Shown piece after piece: positions 9,693 through 19,924 of a stretch of 64,000 nt of DNA. Position 1 is the stretch's first letter. Every line of letters begins with the position of its first letter. A program made the position numbers and the translations under genes. The notes under the pieces are model-generated. The model worked only from the letters and a program-made list of their open reading frames with translations, had not been told where the DNA came from and made no database searches. Source of the stretch: Streptomyces violaceusniger (GTDB taxonomy: Bacteria; Actinomycetota; Actinomycetes; Streptomycetales; Streptomycetaceae); assembly GCA_005405945.1 (NCBI GenBank), contig BJHW01000001.1, positions 5,084,001 through 5,148,000 on the forward strand, written 5' to 3'.

Positions 9693-10142
9693 TCAGGGCT
9701 CGGGCGACCGCAGCACGCGCAGATGGCCGCGGCGCGCGACCTCACGCGGGTCGCCCTCCCGGCCGCCGTGCCCGCCCCCGGAGCCCCCGGAACCGGCCGC
9801 CGCCCCCGCCGCGCGCTCATGCGGGCGGGCGGCCTCGCGGACCGCGTTGGCCAGCGCCTCCAGATCGTCACCGCTGGGCCGGGGCGGACCGCTGTCGACG
9901 GCGAGCCGTACGACCTCCCAGCCGCGCGGCGCGGTCAGCCGCTCGGAGTGCTCCGAGCAGAGGTCGTAGCAGTGCGGCTCGGCGTAGGTGGCGAGCGGCC
10001 CGAGAACGGCGGTCGAATCCGCATAGACGTACGTCAGCGTCGCGACGGCGGGGCGGCCGCAGGCGGTGCGCGAACAGCGACGTACAGGGCTCACGACGTT
10101 GGACGGTACCGCACTCTTGAGCGGGCCGCGACGACTCTCCAC
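9693..10142 (-). CDS. DUF3499 family protein
   Basis: About 149 residues; function unknown, family confined to actinobacteria. The conserved core includes PVRRCSRTACGRPAVATLTY, a Tyr/Ala-rich stretch and HCYDLCSEHSERL, with CSRTAC and C-x3-C pairs resembling a small metal-binding knuckle. The Gly-rich C-terminus is variable. GTG at 10142 (VESRRGPLKSAV) is chosen by the start of the conserved region; the ribosome site is weak and the frame is open up to 10244. Confidence 0.8.
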   Translation of the reverse strand: MESRRGPLKSAVPSNVVSPVRRCSRTACGRPAVATLTYVYADSTAVLGPLATYAEPHCYDLCSEHSERLTAPRGWEVVRLAVDSGPPRPSGDDLEALANAVREAARPHERAAGAAAGSGGSGGGHGGREGDPREVARRGHLRVLRSPEP

Positions 10143-10481
10143 CAGCTCACTCCGCCGTGTCGTCCTGGTTCGCACCGTGTACCCGAAACGTGAACTTACT
10201 GGCTGACCAGCGTGGACCTCCGACGCGGCCAGAACCGCCGACAACGAATCCGGTCAGCACTCGAACCGAGAGAGATCATCCTGGGTCGGGGAAGCGGCTC
10301 AAGAGACGTCCGTTTTTGGACCCAAGCATGACTGGAATGCTCATTTGGCGACATCCGGCACGGCTGTCCGGTAAGCGCATGACGGCGGGTCGGCGACGGC
10401 TACCCTCGGAGTGATGACCAGGCCCGTACACCCCATCAGTCCGAGCCGCGTCCCCGTCGTCGCGATCGCCATGGACGAGGT
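10143..10481. other. Divergent intergenic region with hidden N-terminus of the metallopeptidase-like gene
   Basis: Contains the promoter space for the divergent DUF3499 and metallopeptidase-like genes. From about 10443 to 10481 the metallopeptidase frame reads RPRRRDRHGRG without an upstream start codon in frame, whereas an ATG at 10414 lies in the neighbouring frame. One missing base between them would join the two. Confidence 0.5.
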
Positions 10482-10901
10482 ATGCGCGGCCCCATCGCGC
10501 CTCCCCAGGTGCCGCTCTCGGTCAGCCGCGCGGAGTCCTTCGTCGATCTTGTGCAGGACTCGGCGGAGCGGCTGGAGAGGCGCTGGCCACAGCTGTCCGG
10601 GGTCGACTTCACGGTGCTCGAGGTGCCCACATCGGGGCTCGGCGGCCCGGGGTCGGGCGGTGGCCCGGACGGGCACGGCGGGACGGACGGCTGGGACGGC
10701 GAGTCCGTTCCGCTCGGGCGCTTCATCGCGGCCCGCGGGGACGCGCCGGACCGGATCGTGATCTACCGCCGCCCGGTCGAGATCCGGGCGAAGAACCGCG
10801 ACGAGCGGGCGCTGCTGGTGCACGAGGTCGTGGTCGAGCAGGTGGCGGAGCTGCTGGGGCTGGCCCCGGAGTCCGTGGACCCGCGGTACGGGCAGGAGTA
10901 G
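10482..10901 (+). CDS. Metallopeptidase-family (zincin-like) protein lacking the full HExxH motif
   Basis: A 139-residue protein (longer if the frame extends to 10414) resembling the small Zincin_1 group. Recognisable parts are GPIAPPQVPLSVSRAESF, ERLERRWPQLSGVDF and the late YRRPVEIRAKNRDERALLVH. The expected zinc motif HExxH reads HEVVVEQ here, so the second His ligand is missing and catalysis is doubtful. A Gly/Asp-rich insert sits in the middle. It is convergent with the DUF5719 gene across a dispersed GC-rich element (10989-11035). Role unknown. Confidence 0.7.
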   Translation: MRGPIAPPQVPLSVSRAESFVDLVQDSAERLERRWPQLSGVDFTVLEVPTSGLGGPGSGGGPDGHGGTDGWDGESVPLGRFIAARGDAPDRIVIYRRPVEIRAKNRDERALLVHEVVVEQVAELLGLAPESVDPRYGQE

Positions 10902-10988
10902 CCGCAGTACGGGTGGGAGCGGCGGGCACGCCGTACGGACAGGGTCAGGAGGCGTCCGGCGGGTCGTGGCGCCTGCGGCGGGCTGCTC

Positions 10989-11035
10989 CCCTCCCCGCCC
11001 CTTCCCACAACTGGGGCTCCGCCCCAGACCCCGAG
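10989..11035. repeat. Dispersed GC-rich intergenic element, copy 2
   Basis: Carries CCCCGCCCCTTCCC followed by the hairpin-forming GGGGCTCCGCCCC and GACCCCG, as in the other three copies. Lies between convergent gene ends, consistent with a terminator-like role. Confidence 0.6.
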
Positions 11036-11130
11036 ATCCAGAGGGCGAGGCCACTGTCACGCGCCGGACACCCTCCAGCGGACGCGCCCTACGGGCGGGA
11101 GCGGTGGGCGACCGGGGCTCCAGCCCCGCC

Positions 11131-12708
11131 CTAGTCGTCGTTGAGCAGGGACAGGTCCTGGCCCGCCTCCGGCACCGCGACCGTGCCCCGGTCGTCCGGC
11201 AGCGACTGGATCGTGAACATCGGCACTCCGCCCTCCGTCAGCGCCAGCATCCGCGAGGCGTGCACCGGGCCGCCGGAGAGCCGCTCGACCGTGACCGCGT
11301 ACGGGCCCTTGCCCGAGGCCGGGCGGGGTGGCTCCAGGGCCTTGGTGGTGCCGCCCTTGATCTCGTAGGTCTTGCTGACCGGGCTGCCGCCCTCCGCTCC
11401 CGCCGAGGCCGTGATGCGCACCTTGGCGGACGCGCGCGGCGCCACCAGGGAGAGCGTGGAGCCCTTGGAGCGGTTGTCGGCCGCGGTGGCGCCGCGCTCG
11501 ATCGCGCCGGTCGCGGGGATGAAAGCCGTCTCCTGGTCGCTCCCCTTGCCCCGGGTCACCTGGAGCGCGGCCACGACCGGTGTGGCCGGGCCCTCGCCGC
11601 CCTCGGGGGTGAGCAGCAGCGAGCCGGGCTCGCCCTTGGTCACGTCGCCGAGGTCGATCGCGGTCGTCATCCCGCTCTTGACGTGCAGCGACTCATGTCC
11701 GGCCGGGGTGATCGCGTTGTTCGGCCCGGCCAGCCGCACCTTGAGGTCCGCGTCGTCGGACCCGGGCGCGAAGACGATCAGGCGGGCCGAGGTGGCGTCC
11801 TTGGGGATGCCGGGGATCGCGACGCTCGTCGAGGGCACGGCGGAGGCCGGGAGCCAGTCGCTGCCCGCCTTCTGGTCCACGGCCTGCACGGCCGCCCCGA
11901 TCCGGCCGGTGCGGGTCGTCACATGGAGCGAGGCGCCGGCCGTCCGCTGGTCGGTGAGGGTCGAGAGCAGGATCGGGACCGTGGAGCGGGGCGGGACGGT
12001 GATCGCTTCGTCGGTGGAGGGCTTCAGCCGACCGCTCGGGCCGTAGAGCTTCAGGTCCACCTCGGCCGCGGCGTCGTCCGGGTTCGTCAGATGGACGAAG
12101 TCCTGGCGGTTCCGGTCGGTGCTGACGCCGGGGAACCAGAAGTCCGTGTCGGGCGCGGTGCACGCGGTGCCCAGGAGGCCGCGCCCGCTGCCCGCGTCGA
12201 TCGTGGTGGTCTGCTGGACGGTCCAGCCGGGCGCGAAGCGGCCGTCGGCGGTGCCGATGAGCGCGGGCGCGTCCGCGCTGCTCTCCTCGGTGGTGACGGG
12301 CTTGCCGGGCTCCTTCAGGGGCAGCACGGGCTTGTCGCCGCCCGGGGCCGCCTGGCCGCCCTTCCCGCCGTCCTTACCGTCCTTGCCGTTCTTGCCGTCG
12401 TCCTTACCGCCGTCGCCGCCGGGGTCCGTCGTGTCGTCAGCGGGGTTCTGGGCGGGCAGCAGTCCGGCGGTGCCGTCCTTGGCGTCCACGCCGTCCCGCT
12501 TGGGCGTGTACGCGGTGTAGGTGGTGCTGCTCACATCCGAGGAGGAGGGCGTCGGGCACAGCAGCGTCGAGCGCTGCACGGGCAGCCGGGTGGCGGCCTT
12601 CGCGGAAGCGTCCGCGTCGTCGGAGGAGCCCCCCGTGAGGGCCGCGACGCCGGTGACGGCGGCCAGCGCCGTGGCGGCGCCGATCAGGGACAGGGTGGTG
12701 CGGTTCAT
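11131..12708 (-). CDS. DUF5719 family secreted protein
   Basis: 525 residues with an N-terminal signal or anchor segment (TLSLIGAATALAAVTGVAAL). A Gly/Lys/Asp-rich low-complexity stretch lies around residues 90-125, followed by a long beta-rich extracellular region matching the DUF5719 family. Its ATG overlaps the stop of the upstream glycosyltransferase in an ATGA arrangement, so the two are translationally coupled. The pair is conserved next to whiB in streptomycetes. Function unknown; an envelope role is inferred only from the signal sequence and partner. Confidence 0.8.
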   Translation of the reverse strand: MNRTTLSLIGAATALAAVTGVAALTGGSSDDADASAKAATRLPVQRSTLLCPTPSSSDVSSTTYTAYTPKRDGVDAKDGTAGLLPAQNPADDTTDPGGDGGKDDGKNGKDGKDGGKGGQAAPGGDKPVLPLKEPGKPVTTEESSADAPALIGTADGRFAPGWTVQQTTTIDAGSGRGLLGTACTAPDTDFWFPGVSTDRNRQDFVHLTNPDDAAAEVDLKLYGPSGRLKPSTDEAITVPPRSTVPILLSTLTDQRTAGASLHVTTRTGRIGAAVQAVDQKAGSDWLPASAVPSTSVAIPGIPKDATSARLIVFAPGSDDADLKVRLAGPNNAITPAGHESLHVKSGMTTAIDLGDVTKGEPGSLLLTPEGGEGPATPVVAALQVTRGKGSDQETAFIPATGAIERGATAADNRSKGSTLSLVAPRASAKVRITASAGAEGGSPVSKTYEIKGGTTKALEPPRPASGKGPYAVTVERLSGGPVHASRMLALTEGGVPMFTIQSLPDDRGTVAVPEAGQDLSLLNDD

Positions 12709-15700
12709 CGCTGCTGATCGCTCCCGTCGCGGCGGTCCTCGGGGTCGGCGCCGCCGTACGTCGTGTCGCCCTGCTGGGGGTAGCCGCCGTCGGCATAGGG
12801 CTGCTGCTGGTCGTAGCCGTAAGGGTCGGCGTACTGGCCGCCCGCGTACGACGGGTCCGCCGGGTACTGGCCCTCCTGGTAGCCGGCCGGGTAGCCGGTG
12901 TCCTGATAGCCGCCCTGGTAGGCACCGGCCGGGTACTGGCCGCCGGAGTACTGGCCCGCGTAGCCCTCGCCCTGGTACTGCTCACCCTGGTGCTGATCCC
13001 CCGCGTACTGCTCGCCCTGGTACTGACCGGCCGGGTACTGGCCGTATCCGGCGTCGGCGTACGTCTGCGCGTTCCACTGCTGCCCGTACTGCTGCTGGTG
13101 CGGCACCGCCGCGTACGGGTCACCGGCGGCCGTCTGGTCGCCGTAAGGGGCGTTCGCCATCGCGTTGTCGCCGTAAGGGTCGCCCATGGCGGCCGGCTCG
13201 GCGGCCGGCCGCAGCGGCGGCTCGCCCGGCATGGGCGGCTCACCCGGCATCGGCGGTTCACCCGGCTGCGGGGGAATCCGGCCCGGCGGGGGAATCTCGC
13301 CCGGCTGCCCGGCCATCGCGTCCGCGGCGGCCGGGTCCGTCTCCGGCCGCCCCTTGGCGCCCCCGTCCTGCGCGGCCTGCGCCTCCGCGGCGGCCCGCAG
13401 CCGCCGCGCCCGGCGGCCGTCGCCCGCCAGGTCCTCGGCGGTGACGGCGGCGGCCGCGCCCTCCGCGTCCGGCAGGTCGTCGTCGACGTTCCGGCGGCGG
13501 CCCGGCAGTGCGAGCACCAGCAGCACGACCGCGAGCAGCCCCTGCGCCCACACCCATGCGGTGTGCGTGATGGGCGTGTCGTAGGTGAGGTCCAACCGGC
13601 CGCCGCTCGCCGGGAGTTCGAAGCCCTGCGCCCAGCCGTCGACCGTCGTCGGCTTCAGCGGCTTGCCGTCGAGCGTGGCCTGCCAGTCGGGCGCGGACCG
13701 GTCGGCGATCCGCAGCACCCGCCCGGCCGTGCCGTCCGGGACCGTGGTGTGGGCCTCGACGGGGCCGGACGCCACGTGCACCGGCTTGGCCGCCGCCCCG
13801 CCCGCCGGGCGGCCCGAGGACTCGGCCGGGACGATGGAGACCCGCGAGACCCGCTGGTCGACCCGCCACAGCACCCCGCCGTGCTCCCGGCTGAGCTGGG
13901 TGAGGCCCGGGGTCGCGTTCAGCACCCGCTCCATCTCCGGCGGCGCGCCCTTCTGGACATACACATAGCGCACCGCGTAGCCGCCGAGCTGACGGGTCTG
14001 GTCGGCGCCGGAGCCCGCGATCAGATTGGCCACGACGCCGTCGAGCCGGGTGTCGGAGCCTCCCGCCGCCGCGAGTTCGCCGTCGCCGAGCCGGGCGCCG
14101 GAGCCGCGCACCAGGGCGTAGTCGGCGCGGGCGGCGCTGCTGTCGCCGCCGAGCACCAGGGTGCGGGCCTGGTCCTCGGTGGCGCTCTCGGCCGCCACGA
14201 ACGCCGGGACCTGCGAGGGGTCGCGCCGCCCCACCGGGCCGTCCGCGCCGCCCGTCATCCAGGTGACGGCGGCGTACAGCGGCGCGGCAACCGTGGCGAC
14301 CGCGATCAGCAGCGCCACCGGCTGGCGCCAGCCGAAGCTCTGCGCCGCCACCCGCTCCCGCGCGTCCTCGGCGCCGACCACGGCGGCGGTCAGCAGTGCC
14401 AGGCCGTAGACGAGGGTCGCGGGCCCGGCCCAGCCGGAGCCGCTCGTGAGCGCCGCGAAGAGGAAGCCGGTGAGCGCCACGGCCCACGCGGCGCGCACCA
14501 CCGTCTGCCGCTCCCGGCGCATCAGTGCGGCGAGCGCGGCCAGGACGAAGCCGAGCAGCAGCAGCGTGCCGCCGCCGTTGGGGCCGCCGGGGCTGAGCGC
14601 GAGCAGGTCCAGGGCGGAGGCGGAGCCGGCGCCGCGGTCCAGCCCGGCCTCCTTCAGGAAGCGGGCCGGGTCGGTGACGAGCTCCAGCGACCAGGGGGCG
14701 AGCACGACGAGCGGGGTGACGACGAGGCTCAGGAACCGCAGCCCGTACCCCATGAGCTGTTCGGTGCCGCTCTGCCGGTGGCGCAGCACGAGCACACCGG
14801 CGCCCAGGAGGAGCGCCATCGGCCAGACGACCGGGGTGAAGGCCATGGTGAACGTCAGCAGCAGCGCGTACGCCCACGTCGCCCGCCAGCTCGGCAACCG
14901 CGTCCCGTTGCCGGTGAAGCCGGTCGCGGCGGCCGCCGCCCGGGCCATCAGCGGCAGCAGTACGGCGAGCACGGCGGTGCCGAGCCGCCCGCCCGCGAGC
15001 GCCCCGGTCGCGGCCGGGAGGAAGGCGTACGCGACGCTTCCCCAGGCGCGCAGCAGCCGGGACTCCACCAGCGGCCGGGAGGCGAAGTACGCGGTGAATC
15101 CGGCCAGCGGCACCGAACACACCAGCAACAGGGTCAGCGTGAAGCCCGTGGAGCCCAGGAAGACCGTGGCCAGCGAGGCGAGGGCGGCCAGATACGGCGG
15201 CGCGGACTGCGTTCCGCCGGTGCCGACCGGATGCCAGCCGTCCACATAGCTCGACCACAGCTCGGAGACATGGGCGGGCGCGGGCAGCAGGGCGCCACCC
15301 GCGAGCGCGCCGGCGCCCAGCAGATCCCGGCAGGCGACCAGCGAGACCACCAGCAGCACGAGGAAGAGCATCGGGCCGGGCTTGCGCGCGATCCGCTTGA
15401 GCCGGGCGAACTGCTCGATCTCCAGGAAGTCGGCGTCGTCGCCGCCGGGCCCGGACTCGACCGCGCCGTGCCGCCCCCCGGAGGACAGCTCGGGCTCGGA
15501 ACGGCCGCCAATATTGCTGGCGACTTGCTCGACCGTCGCCCTTACGGTCGCGCCGGGCGGCGGGAAGAGCGGCCGCAGCTCGCTCGGCTCCGTCGCGGGG
15601 CGCCCTCTGCGCTTACGGGCGGCGAGGATCCGCCCCGGCCGCAGCAGTACGCCGAAGAGACCGGCGACCTCGTCCAGGGCCTGCCCCGGCACCTTGCCCA

Positions 15701-16798
15701 CGAGATAGGCCAGGGTGCGCAGCAGCGTGCCGAACAGGAGCCGCAGCATCACATAGGGCAGCAGCGCGCCCCGGGTGTTGACCAGCAGGGTGTAGACGGC
15801 GCCCGCCTTGTCCACGCGATGGGGCGAAGAACTGCGCGACGCGAAGCGTCTCCGTGGGGGTGGTGGTCGGGTGACGGGTGGGCCACCGAGCGCCCCACGC
15901 AGTCGATGGGCCGCCGCTCGCGCGCGGACGCCTCCGCGTGCCGCAGCACGGCGTCCGGGGCCACCAGCACCTGGTGCCCGGCCGCCTGGGCGCGCCAGCA
16001 CAGGTCGACGTCGTCGCGCATCAGGGGCAGCCGCGAGTCGAAACCGCCCAGCTGCTCCCACACATCGCGGCGCACCAGCATGCCGGCGCTGGACACCGAC
16101 AGCACCGGGCGCACCTGGTCGTGCTGGCCCTGATCCTGCTCGCGCCGCTCCAGGCCGGTCCAGCGGCGGCCGCTGCGGGCGATGCTGACGCCGACCTCGA
16201 GCAGCTGCCGACGGTCGTACCAGCCGCGCAGCTTGGGTCCGACGATCGCGGGCTCGCGGTTGGCGGTGAACTCGGCGTCGACCACCCGCAGCAGCTCGGC
16301 CAGCGCGTCGGGCTCGGGCGCGCAGTCGTCGTGCAGCAGCCACAGCCACTGGACGGGCTCGCCGTGCGGCAGCTCCGGCATGTCGTAGGCGTCGTCGCGC
16401 CAGGCGCGGTTGACGGGGTCCCAGCCGCTGGGGCGCTTGAGGTACGTGAGCTCCTCGGGGCCCAGCACCGGGGCCGTACGGACCGCTTCGGCGACGGCCG
16501 TGCCGAAGCCGCTGCGGCGCGCCATGTGCAGCACCCGCTCCTCGCCGAGGGTCTCGGTGAGCAGCCGGGCGGAGTCGTCGGCGCTGCCGGTGTCGGCCGC
16601 GACGACGCTCTGGACCGGGCGCTCCTGGCCGAGCAGACCGGACAGCGCGTCGGGCAGCCAGCGGGCGCCGTCGTGGGCGACCAGTACGGCGGTGACGACA
16701 TGACGCGGATAGGCCGGTGTCTGAACCGGTTCGTGAGCGGGCGCAAACGCGGCGGTGGCGGCCGGGTGTTGGGCCGCCGGGTGGCTGTGCACGGACAT
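12705..16798 (-). CDS. Large membrane glycosyltransferase family 2 protein, one-base frameshift
   Basis: About 1364 residues once corrected. Residues about 35-300 form a GT-A domain (VVTAVLVAHDGARWLPDALS, a DDC sugar-nucleotide motif in LLHDDCAPEPDAL, and PLMRDDVDLCWRAQAAGH). Then come about a dozen membrane helices, an extracellular region and a final helix (WVWAQGLLAVVLLVLALPG). The last 200 residues are cytoplasmic and low-complexity, with QYxGEQY-like repeats. The frame breaks at GGGG 15821-15824; one added base joins ASRRAVLRP to HRVDKAGAVYTLLVN. It probably builds or exports an envelope glycan. Its stop overlaps the DUF5719 start. Confidence 0.82.
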
Positions 16799-17157
16799 CG
16801 AGGTACGGGCCCCGGTTCGCTGGACTGCGGTGGACGCGCGCGCCCCATGAGGGCGTTGGAGCGTCTCGGACGGGGCCCCACACTAACGGCTGTGTAAGCG
16901 ACCGGTCCGCCTCCCGTCGCCATGGGCTCGGGGGCGGACCGGTCGCGGTGGCTCACTCCGACGTGAACTGTGCGGATATGTCAGCGCGGGTCATGCGGTT
17001 CTGCCAGGTCCGGCGGGTCCGGCGGCCTTGAGACGGGTCCGGCGGATCTGGCGGCCCTGAGACGGGTCCGGCGGATCTGGCGGCCCTGAGACGGGTCCGG
17101 CGGATCTGGCGGATCTCAGAGGCCGTGGGTCAGACGGCTGGCCTCAGACGCCGTGGG
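16799..17157. other. Intergenic region with 29-bp tandem repeats
   Basis: Between the glycosyltransferase start and the whiB stop. A 29-bp unit beginning GACGGGTCCGGCGGATCTGG occurs at 17032, 17061 and 17090, preceded and followed by degenerate copies. No gene is supported. Confidence 0.6.
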
Positions 17158-17421
17158 TCAGACGGCGGCCTTCTTCAGGCGGCGGCGCTCGCGCTCGGAG
17201 AGACCGCCCCAGATGCCGAAGCGCTCGTCGTTGGCGAGGGCGTACTCGAGGCACTCGGAACGGACCTCGCAGGCGAGGCAGACCTTCTTCGCCTCACGGG
17301 TGGATCCGCCCTTTTCCGGGAAGAACGACTCGGGATCGGTCTGGGCGCACAGTGCGCGCTCCTGCCAACCGAGCTCCTCGTCCGCCTCTTCGACCAGCAG
17401 TTGCTGGAACAACTCGGTCAT
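17158..17421 (-). CDS. whiB: WhiB iron-sulfur transcriptional regulator
   Basis: 87 residues, the size and sequence expected for Streptomyces WhiB, which works with WhiA to trigger sporulation septation. The four cluster-binding cysteines are in ERALCAQTD and KKVCLACEVRSECLEYAL, followed by the beta-turn FGIWGGLSERERRRLKKAAV. ATG at 17421 gives MTELFQQLLVEEADEELGWQ; the open frame upstream is not conserved. About 800 bases without a recognisable gene lie upstream, enough for the multiple developmental promoters known for this gene. Confidence 0.95.
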   Translation of the reverse strand: MTELFQQLLVEEADEELGWQERALCAQTDPESFFPEKGGSTREAKKVCLACEVRSECLEYALANDERFGIWGGLSERERRRLKKAAV

Positions 17422-18218
17422 GTGCGCCCCTCGTCTGTCTTTGCGTCCCCGTGCCTGATGCCGTCGGTGAAGCGGCAGAACGACACGAGTGAAATTACAA
17501 GTGTGCCGATCCGGGCCAGTCAAGCCGAGATCTGCTATTGGGCCTCTTATTCACTCTGGGGAACCAAGGCTGCGCGGAAAGTGTTCAAATCGGCCTAAAC
17601 GCGGCACCGTCCCCATCCATTGCCTGGGCCCCTCCTCTCACTCACTGAGGAGGACGCCATCGGCGCCGGTCCCGTTGCATCGCGCGGGAGATGGTGCGGA
17701 GTGGGCGGGGTGATGCGGGAGTGGTGCGCGTTGATGCGCCGTGTCACCCATACAACGCGCGCACAAACCTTTCCGCCTCCACAGCGACCGGATGAGGTGA
17801 ACCTTGACCTGAAACGTGAGACGAAGTTGACAGCGGCGCGGCGATCCGGGTCTCCTTGGTCGCATGTCAGTGACCCACGCGCCCCTGCCGACCCGTGACC
17901 ACGGGTTCCGCTGCGCTGTGCGGGCTCGCTGTCGCTGTTCGAGCTGTTGATGCCTCCTGAGCTCCAGCTTTCTCCGCGTTCCGCACGCGGCGTCTCGTAC
18001 TGAGACCGCACCCCGCGTCCAGACCGCACCCCGCGTCCAGACCGCACCCCGCGTCCAGACCGCACCTCGCGTCAGATCGCACCTCGCGCCCTTACCGTGC
18101 CCCTACCGCCCCACCGCGTCCTTACGGCGCTCTCTCCGCGCCCTTACCGTGCCCCTACCGCCCCACCGCGTCCTTACGGCGCTCTCTCCGCGCCCTTCCC
18201 GCCGAGGAACCCCACCGC
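17422..18218. other. Long intergenic region upstream of whiB and the dioxygenase gene, with tandem repeats
   Basis: No convincing gene. It should contain the leftward whiB promoters and the rightward promoter of the cysteine dioxygenase-like gene. Two repeat tracts lie at its right end: an 18-bp unit GACCGCACCCCGCGTCCA at about 18004, 18022 and 18040 (degenerate at 18058), and a 52-bp block starting CGCGCCCTTACCGTGCCCCT at 18085 repeated at 18137. Confidence 0.6.
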
Positions 18219-18896
18219 ATGAACAGCGACGTCCAGATCGCCGGTGACCCGCTCGCCATCCCGCATCTGCTGCCGCCCGTACCCGCGCACCCCTCCACCG
18301 TCTCCGCCTTCGCGGGCCTGGCCCGCACCATCGCGGCCGACCGCGACGGCTGGGCGCACCTCGTCCAGTACGACGCCACCAGCCGCTGGTACCACCGGCT
18401 GCGCACCGGCCCCGGCTATGAGGTGTGGCTGCTCAGCTGGGTGCCCGGACAGGGCAGCGGTGCCCATGACCACGGCCGGTCCTCCGGCGTGCTGACCGTG
18501 CTCCAGGGCGAGCTCACCGAGCGGGTGGGGACGCGCGGCGCGCGGCACACTCTCCGCGCCGGCGCACAGCGCGTCTTCGCGCCCGGTTATGTGCACGACG
18601 TGGTCAACGACGCCCTCGAACCGGCCGTCAGTCTGCACATCTACTTCCCCGGGCTGACCGAGATGCCGCTGCACCCCACCCAGAGCGCCGAATTGCCCGC
18701 CGGGGCCGGGGCGGACGCGCTGGGGCCCTCGGCGGATGAGCCGCCCCGAACGCCCCCGATGTCCGAGGCTGCCGCAAGACCCGCCCGTCACCCACCACCA
18801 CCCTCAAAGGAACAGCCTTCGGCTGACAGACTGTCTCCATGCGCATTGTGGTTCTGGCAGGCGGTATCGGCGGCGCCCGTTTCCTTCGCGGTCTGA
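18219..18896 (+). CDS. Cysteine dioxygenase family (cupin) protein
   Basis: Cupin-fold iron enzyme expected to oxidise cysteine to cysteine sulfinate, or a similar thiol. SWVPGQGSGAHDHGRSSGVL supplies the His-x-His metal pair and FAPGYVHDVVND the third His. The core ends near SLHIYFPGLTEMPLH at about residue 150. The remaining 75 residues are Pro/Ala-rich and run 58 bases into fbiA in another frame. A TGA at about 18736 in the neighbouring frame would end the protein at a normal length, so the tail may reflect another lost base. It precedes fbiA closely. Confidence 0.8.
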   Translation: MNSDVQIAGDPLAIPHLLPPVPAHPSTVSAFAGLARTIAADRDGWAHLVQYDATSRWYHRLRTGPGYEVWLLSWVPGQGSGAHDHGRSSGVLTVLQGELTERVGTRGARHTLRAGAQRVFAPGYVHDVVNDALEPAVSLHIYFPGLTEMPLHPTQSAELPAGAGADALGPSADEPPRTPPMSEAAARPARHPPPPSKEQPSADRLSPCALWFWQAVSAAPVSFAV

Positions 18897-19800
18897 TGTC
18901 GGCGGCTCCGGACGCCGACATCACCGTCATCGGGAACACCGGCGACGACATCCACCTCTTCGGCCTCAAGGTCTGCCCCGACCTCGACACCGTGATGTAC
19001 ACCCTCGGCGGTGGCATCCACGAGGAGCAGGGCTGGGGCCGGGCCGACGAGACCTTCACCGTCAAGGAGGAGCTGGCGGCGTACGGGGTGGGGCCCGAGT
19101 GGTTCGGCCTCGGCGACCGCGACTTCGCCACGCACATAGTCCGTACGCAGATGATCGGCGCGGGCTATCCACTGAGCGCCGTCACCGAGGCGCTGTGCGC
19201 CCGGTGGCAGCCGGGGGTGCGGCTGCTGCCCATGACGGACGACCGCGTGGAGACCCACGTCCTGATCGACGACCCCGATGGTGAAGGCCGTAAGGCCGTC
19301 CACTTCCAGGAGTACTGGGTGCGGCTGCGCGCCTCCGTGCCCGCTCACGCCGTCGTTCCCGTCGGCGCCGACCAGGCCAAACCGGCGCCCGGCGTCCTGG
19401 AGGCCATCGCCGACGCCGATGTCGTCCTCTTCCCCCGTCCAACCCGGTGGTCAGCGTCGGCACGATCCTCGCCGTGCCCGGGGTGCGCGAGGCCATCGCC
19501 GACGCCGGGGTCCCGGTCGTGGGCCTGTCCCCCATCGTGGGCGACGCGCCCGTGCGCGGCATGGCCGACAAGGTGCTCGCCGCCGTCGGCGTCGAGTCCA
19601 CCGCCGCCGCCGTCGCCAAGCACTACGGCTCCGGGCTGCTGGACGGCTGGCTCGTCGACACCGTCGACGCGGGCGCGGTCGAGGAGGTCGAGGCCGCCGG
19701 GATCCGCTGCCGGGCGATCCCGCTGATGATGGCGGACCTCAAGGCCACGGCGGCGATGGCGGCCGAGGCGCTGGCGCTGGCGGAAGAGGTGCGGGGATGA
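18839..19800 (+). CDS. fbiA: 2-phospho-L-lactate transferase (coenzyme F420 biosynthesis), one-base frameshift
   Basis: CofD/FbiA joins the activated phospholactate-type side chain to Fo in coenzyme F420 synthesis. About 320 residues after correction. It starts MRIVVLAGGIGGARFLRGL, has the nucleotide site TVIGNTGDDIHLFGLKVCPD and ends LKATAAMAAEALALAEEVRG. The frame shifts at the CCCCC run 19432-19436; one added C restores VLFPPSNPVVSVGTILAVPG. Its TGA overlaps an ATG at 19797 (ATGA), the likely true start of fbiB. Confidence 0.88.
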
Positions 19801-19924
19801 GCGCGGTGGGGGGCGGGCCGGGGGGCGTGCCGGGGGGACCGGCGTTGGACGCGTCGGGGGGATCGTCGGGGGACGCGTCGAGGCGCGCATCAGGGGGCTC
19901 GTCGGGGAGCTGCCGTCGTATCGG

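Noticed and set aside
12990..16133. A 1047-codon open frame on the plus strand
   Set aside because: It is antisense to the glycosyltransferase, is mostly charged low-complexity residues typical of high-GC shadow frames, and has no domain or ribosome site.
17422..18000. Possible small genes upstream of whiB
   Set aside because: Short frames on both strands have no motif, no good ribosome site and biased composition.
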